Assembly (NCBI GenBank): GCA_950060715.1
Contig: CATLVA010000137.1
Span: 1-5,383 of the forward strand
DNA length: 5,383 bases
Direction of reading: 5' to 3'
Source: an uncultured Oligoflexia bacterium
Lineage (GTDB): Bacteria > Bdellovibrionota > Bacteriovoracia > Bacteriovoracales > Bacteriovoracaceae
Part shown: positions 1 through 4,399 of the stretch, one piece after another
How the letters are laid out: the number at the start of each line of letters is the position of its first letter
Numbering within the stretch: the first letter of the stretch is position 1
Notes under the pieces: generated by a model
Told to the model about the DNA's origin: nothing
The model's input: only the letters and a program-made list of their open reading frames with translations
Database searches by the model: none
Program-made: the position numbers and the translations under genes

Positions 1-307
1 TTCCTGCAGCCTCAGCAATATGCGTTCCGTCTTGTCCTACGAATAAGATTTTTACTTTATTCTCATCCAGGAGCATTCTCCAAGGGATAGGTCCAAATGC
101 TGGCCTAAACTTCTGTTTTCTTCCTATTATCTTAGTGCTGATCAGCGGAAAATTTGGAATTTCTGCAGTTAAATCGATTAATTCTTTGCCCATTTCTGAC
201 TTTGGATCAGGTCCCGCATCATAAGACCAAATTGGCATTTGAGCGATCGAGTTCATGCTAAAAAAAGTTGAAAATACTAAAGTACTTATAACTGCTGTTA
301 ATTTCAT
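1..307 (-). CDS. Exported uracil-DNA-glycosylase-like protein, N-terminal part (runs off left edge)
   Basis: The frame is open from the ATG at 307 down to base 1, giving 102 codons of a longer protein. Seen: a Sec signal peptide (MKLT n-region, hydrophobic core to about residue 17, likely cleavage after Ser-Ile-Ala at residue 22). A Pro/Phe-rich stretch (residues 66-77) leads to a hydrophobic strand KVKILFV and then GQDGTH at residues 91-96. Known of the family: family 1 uracil-DNA glycosylases have VKVVILGQDPYH, with the Asp and His in the water-activating loop; the Gly-Gln-Asp-x-x-His spacing is identical here (D93, H96). I infer a UDG-fold protein, but the signal peptide makes ordinary base-excision repair unlikely, so the role is unknown. 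The start is set by the signal peptide. The only Shine-Dalgarno candidate is a weak GGGG about 8 nt upstream. It is divergent from dacB. The rest of the protein is outside the window, so the call is tentative. Confidence 0.6.
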   Translation of the reverse strand, partial: MKLTAVISTLVFSTFFSMNSIAQMPIWSYDAGPDPKSEMGKELIDLTAEIPNFPLISTKIIGRKQKFRPAFGPIPWRMLLDENKVKILFVGQDGTHIAEAAG

Positions 308-418
308 AAGTTGCCCCAAATTAAATTAATTGGTTCTTGATACCTAGCGCTATGTGAAATTTACACCTTCGTTGAAAAACTTACATCAATCGCATCGCGT
401 CACAGCAATTAACTCTCC

Positions 419-447
419 TTAACATTAATTCGATTTGGGCCTAAAAT
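419..447 (+). promoter_or_regulatory. Candidate sigma70 promoter of dacB, placed for a leaderless mRNA
   Basis: TTAACA at 419-424 (5 of 6 to TTGACA) is followed by a 17-bp spacer and TAAAAT at 442-447 (5 of 6 to TATAAT). The usual distance from the -10 box puts +1 at base 454, which is the A of the second ATG of the dacB frame. No AAGGAG-like sequence precedes either ATG, unlike several other genes in the window. The promoter match is seen; the leaderless start is inferred. Confidence 0.5.
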
Positions 448-1893
448 ATGCTCATGAGTTTAAAGTTATTCTTAACTTCATTTATCCTACTCTTATCTAT
501 TTGCTCTTGGGCTCAAATTGAACAAGATGACACCAAAGAGAAAGGAATTGAAACTAAAATTCAAGGCATTCACGAAAGCCACGCAGCTTTCGCTGTCTTA
601 GATATTGAGACTGGAAAAATCGTGCACTCTCATCATTCGGATCAGAAAATGATCTTAGCTTCTGTGAGTAAGGTATTTTCTTATTTCTTTGCTCTCAACG
701 TTCTAGGTCCAGAATATCGATTTGAGACCAAGCTTTATTACACCGGAAAAATTGAAAAAGGAGTACTCAAAGGAGACCTCATTTTAGAAGGTGGTGGAGA
801 TCCTTACTTGGGAGCTCCTCATTTATTGGCCATGGCACACGAATTAAAAATTAAAGGAATCAATAAAGTAGAGGGTAAATTTCTTGTTGATGCCAGTGCA
901 CTTCAAGAAATCGAAAGTGTATCCACTCTAGGGCTGACAGATCAACCTGATAACCCTTCTATCTCTGGCCTTAATGCTGAATTCAATCGCTATGAAATTT
1001 GGTCGAAAAAAAGTTTAGTTTATCCTCCTGTTGATAACCTTGTCATCAATCGAGTGAATCGTTCCGCTTATGGTCTTCGCTTTGGTTTTGATAAAATTGA
1101 AGAAAACAAAGAATATTGGAATCAACATCTTCGTGAATACATTCCCTCAATCGAAGCTATTCCCACCAAAGATAGCGCCCTCTATACTGGCAATTACTTC
1201 AAACTTCTCTCTGAAAGATTAGGCGTCTCATTGCCTTCTCCTGAAAAAGGAAGACGTGGAAAAAAAGCTAAAACTTTGTATACTCACAAGAGTATTCCAC
1301 TTGAGCGTCTTGCCGAGCTGGGACTTGAATTCAGTAATAATCTGATGGCCGAGTCCATACTTATGACCGCCGCAAAAAAAATCAACACTCTTCCTCAAGA
1401 TAGTAAGATTTCTGCTCGCACAATGGTCGAATGGTATAAGAAGAAATTCCCTGAAATTAAATGGGACGATATTCAATTAATTAATGGTTCTGGTCTTACC
1501 GTCTTTAACCTGATTTCAGCTAAAAACATGGCGTTATTTATGAGAGCGATTTATCGGGAAAAAATCGGTAATCGTAGCTTTATTAGCTACCTCTCTATTA
1601 ACGGTCATAATGGTGGAATCCGCCGAAGACTAAACCACCCCCAATATGCTTTCAAACTGTTTGGAAAAACGGGCTCTCTTTATTTTGTGAATAACCTCTC
1701 TGGAGTTCTAATTGGAAATTCAGGTAAGATGTATTCATATGCTTTCTTTACGACTCATCACAATCATAGAGGAATACTCAGTGGGGATGATCTAAAACAA
1801 AAAAAATTCCTTAGACGCAAAAGCGGAGAATGGAATAACTTATCTACGAATGCGATGGACACACTTCTATCAACTTGGATTGAAGAATTATAA
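448..1893 (+). CDS. dacB: D-alanyl-D-alanine carboxypeptidase/endopeptidase, PBP4 (DacB) family, peptidase S13
   Basis: This is a periplasmic penicillin-binding protein that removes the terminal D-Ala from peptidoglycan stem peptides and cuts D-Ala-mDAP cross-links. All three active-site motifs are present (numbering from the ATG at 448): SVSK at 72-75 with nucleophile S72, SNN at 296-298, and KTG at 407-409. The family signatures GGGDP (115-119) and NGSGL (346-350) are also there. A Sec signal peptide ends near Ser-Trp-Ala at residue 22. Length (481) is close to the 477 of E. coli DacB. The SxxK to SxN distance of 224 residues, against 244 in E. coli, suggests the inserted domains are mostly retained. 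Two starts are possible, 448 and 454; the promoter position favours 454 (479 aa), and neither has a Shine-Dalgarno sequence. The next gene begins on the base after its stop, so the two are probably cotranscribed. PBP4 homologues in Bdellovibrio remodel prey walls; whether this one does is not visible here. Confidence 0.93.
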   Translation: MLMSLKLFLTSFILLLSICSWAQIEQDDTKEKGIETKIQGIHESHAAFAVLDIETGKIVHSHHSDQKMILASVSKVFSYFFALNVLGPEYRFETKLYYTGKIEKGVLKGDLILEGGGDPYLGAPHLLAMAHELKIKGINKVEGKFLVDASALQEIESVSTLGLTDQPDNPSISGLNAEFNRYEIWSKKSLVYPPVDNLVINRVNRSAYGLRFGFDKIEENKEYWNQHLREYIPSIEAIPTKDSALYTGNYFKLLSERLGVSLPSPEKGRRGKKAKTLYTHKSIPLERLAELGLEFSNNLMAESILMTAAKKINTLPQDSKISARTMVEWYKKKFPEIKWDDIQLINGSGLTVFNLISAKNMALFMRAIYREKIGNRSFISYLSINGHNGGIRRRLNHPQYAFKLFGKTGSLYFVNNLSGVLIGNSGKMYSYAFFTTHHNHRGILSGDDLKQKKFLRRKSGEWNNLSTNAMDTLLSTWIEEL

Positions 1894-2628
1894 ATGGAAA
1901 TCTCTATGAAATTGACCGCCCTACTTATTTTTTTTAGCTTTAATCTCTCTGCACAAGACACGAACTTAAATAAAGAAAAGAAACCAGAACCTAAACGCTG
2001 TGATTTCGCTCAGGTTATTGTCGATCATATTTATAACGAAGAATGGGAGAGCTTAATCCCCTATTTAAATTTCCCGTTAGACCGTGCCTACCCACAAAAG
2101 TCTGCCACTAAGGCAGAATACAAAAAAGAGCCTCAGCAATTTTTTACTGCTGATATGTTTGGCAAAGGATATGAGATCCTAGAGCGTGATAATAATTGCG
2201 TAATCAACAAAGGTCTTATCTGGATTGATGGAGAGACAAAAAAAATCATTAAAATCAATTATGAAACTAAACTCGCGAAAGAAAAAAGAATGGCCTATAC
2301 CCTAGATGAATTAAAACTTGCGCCGCCTAGTTGGAAAGACTCTGTCGTTCAACTCAGCTGTAATATGGGCAAACACACCTACAATGTATATAAAAATAAG
2401 GGCAGCTATCTGCTATTGGTAACCAAAGAAAACAAAGTGGTGGAAAATCTCGAACGAGGTTTGTTTAGAGTGGATGACTCTGGGATCAGATATTTTCAGT
2501 TTAATCAAAATGATTCTACTATTACTATGATCGATAATATTCGAGAGGGAGGCTACTATATAAAGCTAGGCTCCCCCAAAAGTAAAAAAGACGTAAAGTT
2601 TTTTAACTGCTTAGAGGCGAATTCCTGA
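1894..2628 (+). CDS. Exported four-cysteine protein of unknown function
   Basis: I do not recognise a named family. The product is 244 aa from the ATG at 1894. A second ATG at 1906 (residue 5) gives a cleaner signal peptide, MKLTALLIFFSFNLSA, with cleavage after residue 20 of the longer form. A GAAGAA stretch 6 nt before 1894 and a weak GGAAA before 1906 leave the start undecided. The mature part is Lys/Glu-rich and has exactly four cysteines (36, 102, 156, 239), which would allow two disulfides in the periplasm. Residues 40-125 (an LNFPL segment, a Tyr/Phe-rich segment, then GLIWID and IIKINY) loosely recall the NTF2-like layout seen in many bacterial hypothetical proteins; this is only an impression. 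The gene starts directly after the dacB stop, so it is likely cotranscribed and translationally coupled, hinting at an envelope role. Its last 18 bp overlap the end of the convergent SH3 gene. Confidence 0.8.
   Translation: MEISMKLTALLIFFSFNLSAQDTNLNKEKKPEPKRCDFAQVIVDHIYNEEWESLIPYLNFPLDRAYPQKSATKAEYKKEPQQFFTADMFGKGYEILERDNNCVINKGLIWIDGETKKIIKINYETKLAKEKRMAYTLDELKLAPPSWKDSVVQLSCNMGKHTYNVYKNKGSYLLLVTKENKVVENLERGLFRVDDSGIRYFQFNQNDSTITMIDNIREGGYYIKLGSPKSKKDVKFFNCLEANS
2547..2575. repeat. Inverted repeat near the convergent gene ends
   Basis: GGGAGGCTA (2547-2555) and TAGGCTCCC (2567-2575) pair at 8 of 9 positions across an 11-nt AT-rich loop. The repeat lies inside the end of the four-cysteine protein gene and about 35 nt past the stop of the leftward SH3 gene. 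It could form a 3' hairpin on the leftward transcript, but no T tract follows on either strand, so it is not a standard intrinsic terminator. Confidence 0.35.
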
Positions 2629-3249
2629 TTGGTATTTTTTCTTACGACTTATAAGTCCAATTAACCAACCTAGAAAAAGTACACCGCCTCCGGCCAAGAA
2701 CCATTTGATATAGTAAGTGTTCACTTGAGCCTCTAATTGAGACACTCTTTCAGTCTGCTTCTCAAGTTCTATAACTGTATTATCATAGCGCTCTTTCAAG
2801 CCGATATAATCACTTGCACCCTCTTTAAGCTCAGTGAAATTGCTTTGAGTTTTATCTAAATTAGTTTTTGTTGTTGTAAGCTCTGTTTGAGAAGCTGCTA
2901 GCTCTAGTTTCAATTTGTTAATAGTTGCATTGAGTTCATCATTTTTTTCAGTTAATTTTTTATTCTGATTTTTCTGATACTCATATTTTAAGGTCGCCGG
3001 AACATCTTTTGTTAGGAATCGATTTAAAATATATCCTTCATCTCCGTCTGAGTCTTTTACTTTAGACCATTTTTCACCTTCCTCAATTAAAGTCAGCTTT
3101 TGATTGGTCTCAACCATTTTAATAATCTTATTATCGGTTCCTGGACCAGTTCTAAAGGTCACCTTCTGGATTCCATCGACATAACGGTTTTGAGCGATTG
3201 CTGAAATACTAGCTACAGATAATATACAGATAAATAAAATATATTTCAT
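2611..3249 (-). CDS. YgiM-like SH3 and membrane-anchor protein
   Basis: This is a 212-residue envelope protein with the domain order of E. coli YgiM (SH3 and anchor family). From the ATG at 3249 it has a signal peptide (1 to about 19, ending Ile-Ala before Gln20), a bacterial SH3 domain (about 23-80) with the FRTGPG turn at 32-37 and the conserved DGDEGYI segment at 68-74, and a long Lys/Glu/Leu/Thr-rich predicted coiled coil (about 92-177). A C-terminal membrane helix follows (about 182-200, KWFLAGGGVLFLGWLIGL), with a basic RKKK tail. Bacterial SH3 domains commonly bind peptidoglycan or peptides, so an inner-membrane protein reaching toward the wall is the likely picture; the exact role of the family is unclear. 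An in-frame ATG at 3270 would add seven residues ahead of the signal peptide. The start at 3249 is chosen because AGGAG lies 5 nt upstream and the signal peptide begins there. The gene converges with its right-hand neighbour in the leftward direction, the four-cysteine protein gene. Confidence 0.88.
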   Translation of the reverse strand: MKYILFICILSVASISAIAQNRYVDGIQKVTFRTGPGTDNKIIKMVETNQKLTLIEEGEKWSKVKDSDGDEGYILNRFLTKDVPATLKYEYQKNQNKKLTEKNDELNATINKLKLELAASQTELTTTKTNLDKTQSNFTELKEGASDYIGLKERYDNTVIELEKQTERVSQLEAQVNTYYIKWFLAGGGVLFLGWLIGLISRKKKYQSGIRL

Positions 3250-3254
3250 AAAAT

Positions 3255-3259
3255 CTCCT
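3255..3259 (-). promoter_or_regulatory. Ribosome binding site deciding the start of the SH3 gene
   Basis: The leftward strand reads AGGAG, five bases, then ATG at 3249. This selects 3249 over the upstream in-frame ATG at 3270. Confidence 0.75.
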
Positions 3260-3280
3260 AATGCTTGCAATACTACCCAC

Positions 3281-3297
3281 TTGGCACTTTAATGGCC
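3281..3297 (+). promoter_or_regulatory. Sigma54-like -24/-12 element upstream of the tryptophan-rich gene
   Basis: TTGGCAC at 3281-3287 matches the sigma54 -24 box exactly. The -12 position, at canonical spacing (GG to GC, 10 bases between), reads TGGC instead of TTGC. TGGC recurs at 3282, 3293 and 3304, each 11 bp apart, so part of the match may come from this small repeat. If it is real, transcription would begin about 100 nt before the ATG at 3414. No other convincing promoter was seen between 3308 and 3402. Confidence 0.3.
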
Positions 3298-3402
3298 ACT
3301 TTTTGGCTTTGCATTACAGGCAGAATCTGCGAGCACAGTCTTTGGGGCTAAAACCTTAATCTCCAATCCCGATTAGGCAAACTCAAGAATGAACGACTAA
3401 CT

Positions 3403-3408
3403 AAGGAG
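3403..3408 (+). promoter_or_regulatory. Strong ribosome binding site of the tryptophan-rich gene
   Basis: AAGGAG lies five bases before the ATG at 3414. This supports the small unusual reading frame as a translated gene and fixes its start. Confidence 0.8.
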
Positions 3409-3413
3409 AGATT

Positions 3414-3677
3414 ATGTCAAAATGGAGTGCAAAAGTAGATGTAAAGTGGACTGCAGAAGCACCAGCAACAGATAAATGGGACTGGCTTAAGGACTGGCCT
3501 GAAGTAAAATGGGCATGGTCTACGACTGGAGATTGGGACATGACTTTATGGGTTGATGTGGCAACACCAGATGAGTTAGAAAAATTTGTGCATAATAAGC
3601 TTAGAGCTAAAAACTGGGTTTCTGAGACAAAATCTACATGGACTAAAGAAGTCTGGAATTGGCAAGAAGCTGCATAA
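3414..3677 (+). CDS. Tryptophan-rich free-standing Lrp/AsnC-type (RAM-like) domain protein
   Basis: This 87-residue cytoplasmic protein has 13 tryptophans (residues 4, 12, 22, 24, 28, 33, 35, 41, 46, 68, 76, 81, 83), no cysteine and no signal peptide. The layout fits the ligand-sensing RAM domain of Lrp/AsnC regulators (beta-alpha-beta-beta-alpha-beta): strand 4-13, helix about 19-28, PEVKWAWSTTGDWDMTLWVDV at 29-49 (compare the family pattern peV..ay.vtGeyDl.v.v), helix 52-64 (PDELEKFVHNKLR), and a final strand 69-82. No DNA-binding helix-turn-helix precedes it; 87 residues leave no room for one. RAM domains oligomerise and often bind amino acids. Here many core and edge positions are Trp, so it may be a ligand-binding, scaffold or partner protein rather than a transcription factor. 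A strong AAGGAG site supports expression. It lies 106 bp before the thioredoxin gene on the same strand. The family call is inference from pattern; the composition is seen directly. Confidence 0.8.
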   Translation: MSKWSAKVDVKWTAEAPATDKWDWLKDWPEVKWAWSTTGDWDMTLWVDVATPDELEKFVHNKLRAKNWVSETKSTWTKEVWNWQEAA

Positions 3678-3699
3678 CATCAGTAATTTATACGATCAG

Positions 3700-3757
3700 T
3701 TTTATCTAAGTGGTGATAGATTTATTCAATTAGATTTAATCTTTGGAATAGATAAAA
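3700..3757. repeat. Nested inverted repeats in the gap before the thioredoxin gene
   Basis: TTTTATCTA (3700-3708) and TAGATAAAA (3749-3757) are perfect 9-bp inverted copies 40 bp apart. Between them, AGATTTAATCT (3732-3742) is a perfect 5+1+5 palindrome. The motif TAGATTTA also occurs directly at 3717 and 3731. Such clusters can be operator sites or an RNA structure. AT-rich sequence makes chance matches easier, so the function is a guess. TAAAAT at 3753-3758 could be a -10 box, but no good -35 box accompanies it. Confidence 0.4.
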
Positions 3758-3772
3758 TCAAATAAAAGCTAC

Positions 3773-3778
3773 GGAGGT
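3773..3778 (+). promoter_or_regulatory. Strong ribosome binding site of the thioredoxin gene
   Basis: GGAGGT at 3773-3778 lies five bases before the ATG at 3784. It is the closest match to the anti-Shine-Dalgarno sequence in the window and suggests high translation. Confidence 0.8.
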
Positions 3779-3783
3779 AAAAC

Positions 3784-4095
3784 ATGATCGTACTAGAACA
3801 AGACAATTTAAATGAAATTTTGGCTTCAAATAACCAAGTGGTGGTTCAATATGGAGCTGGATGGTGTGGGATGTGTAGAATGGTGAAGCCACAATTCGAA
3901 CATCTTTCCAAGCAAACAGAAGGTGTAACTTTTGTTTATGTTGATGCTGAAAAATACCCTACTTCAAGAGAATTTGCTGAAGTAAAAAACCTACCAACTT
4001 TTGCGGGTTTTAAAGATGGTAAACTTGTGGCCAACAAAATGGGAACAAAGAAAGAAACTATCCAAGAGGTATTAAGTGCGGTTACCGGTAATTAA
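3784..4095 (+). CDS. Cytoplasmic thioredoxin with WCGMC active site
   Basis: This is a 103-residue single-domain thioredoxin that should reduce disulfides or pass electrons through its Cys pair. Seen: the active-site motif WCGMC with C28 and C31, the helix-kinking Pro at 36, the VYVDAEKYP segment at 51-59 where thioredoxins have their central strand and VDxd motif, the cis-proline at 71 (NLPTF), and FKDGK at 76-80 before the last strand and helix. There is no signal peptide. Two departures from E. coli TrxA stand out: Met replaces Pro in CGPC, and the buried Asp26 that helps deprotonate the second Cys is Gln at the equivalent place (VQYGAGWC, Q22). These point to a different redox potential or a dedicated partner. 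Similar WCGxC thioredoxins with Gln there are recalled from Bacteroidetes, paired with the same kind of small downstream gene. Its 3' end overlaps the next gene by 20 bp. Confidence 0.92.
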   Translation: MIVLEQDNLNEILASNNQVVVQYGAGWCGMCRMVKPQFEHLSKQTEGVTFVYVDAEKYPTSREFAEVKNLPTFAGFKDGKLVANKMGTKKETIQEVLSAVTGN

Positions 4096-4333
4096 ATCTG
4101 TCGTAGAATTCATTGAGAATAACGACGAAGACTATATTATTGAAACAACTGAAGCACTCGAGCATATTTCTCAGGCCAAAGGTATCAAAGATGAAGAAAT
4201 TGAAGTCATCGGAGAGCTTTTGTCCAATATGTTCGGGGCCCTCGAAGTTTATAAAGAAATGAAGGCGGGAAAATCTCAAAAAGATGCCTTAAATGAATTT
4301 ATGAAACGAGTGATGGGATCAATCGACACCTAA
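4076..4333 (+). CDS. Small acidic helical protein partnered with thioredoxin (possibly DUF6952-like)
   Basis: This 85-residue protein starts at a GTG inside the end of the thioredoxin gene (20-bp overlap), with AAGAGG at 4064-4069 six bases upstream. That arrangement implies translational coupling. It has no cysteine, signal peptide or membrane segment. The sequence reads as a run of amphipathic helices: VIKSVVEFIENND (5-17), an acidic IIETTEALEHIS stretch, a central IKDEEIEVIGELLSNMFGALEVYKEM helix pair (about 37-62), and a conserved-looking tail, KDALNEFMKRVMGSID. From memory, short proteins of this pattern (LPVIK..., DEE..VIGEL.SNM.GA.EV, ...FMKRV.GSID) follow a thioredoxin in Bacteroidetes and carry the name DUF6952; I cannot verify that here. 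Function is unknown. A role as a partner or regulator of the thioredoxin is inferred from the coupling. A terminator follows immediately, so this is the last gene of its transcript. Confidence 0.85.
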   Translation: MRLPVIKSVVEFIENNDEDYIIETTEALEHISQAKGIKDEEIEVIGELLSNMFGALEVYKEMKAGKSQKDALNEFMKRVMGSIDT

Positions 4334-4334
4334 T

Positions 4335-4364
4335 AAAAAAGCCTGCATAAAGCAGGCTTTTTTT
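4335..4364 (+). terminator. Intrinsic terminator of the thioredoxin cluster
   Basis: GCCTGC (4341-4346), a 5-nt loop ATAAA and GCAGGC (4352-4357) form a perfect 6-bp GC-rich stem. Six A (4335-4340) precede it and seven T (4358-4364) follow, so the stem can extend and the element has some terminator character on both strands. It begins two bases after the stop of the preceding gene. Confidence 0.92.
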
Positions 4365-4399
4365 ATTAATTTTTTTCACCATTTAATCGAAAAGCTTAA

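Noticed and set aside
353..366. CRP-like half site TGTGA followed by AAATTTACAC in the divergent intergenic region
   Set aside because: The second half does not match TCACA at the correct spacing, and the near-palindrome is one base short of symmetric.
372..389. FNR-like pair TTGA ... TCAA
   Set aside because: The spacing is 10 bp, whereas FNR sites need 6 bp between these tetramers.
1228..1476. Leftward 82-codon open frame inside dacB
   Set aside because: It lies wholly within a gene with complete PBP4 motifs, has no ribosome binding site, and its translation shows no domain.
1764..1961. Leftward 65-codon open frame across the dacB / next gene junction
   Set aside because: It is antisense to two well-supported coding regions and has no recognisable protein features.
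3250..3270. Seven-residue N-terminal extension of the SH3 protein from the ATG at 3270
   Set aside because: The ATG at 3249 has AGGAG five bases upstream and begins a normal signal peptide; the extension would overlap that ribosome binding site.
3414..3677. Idea that the Trp-rich frame is spurious low-complexity translation
   Set aside because: It has an AAGGAG site at ideal spacing, lies in line with the downstream genes, and its residues follow a recognisable alpha/beta domain pattern.
4082..4279. Leftward 65-codon open frame opposite the small helical protein gene
   Set aside because: It is antisense to a coupled gene with a good ribosome binding site; the Phe/Asn-rich translation is typical of a reverse-strand shadow.
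4365..4399. Promoter search before the M14 lipoprotein gene
   Set aside because: Only T-rich and A-rich sequence is present; no -35/-10 pair with acceptable spacing could be supported, so none is annotated.
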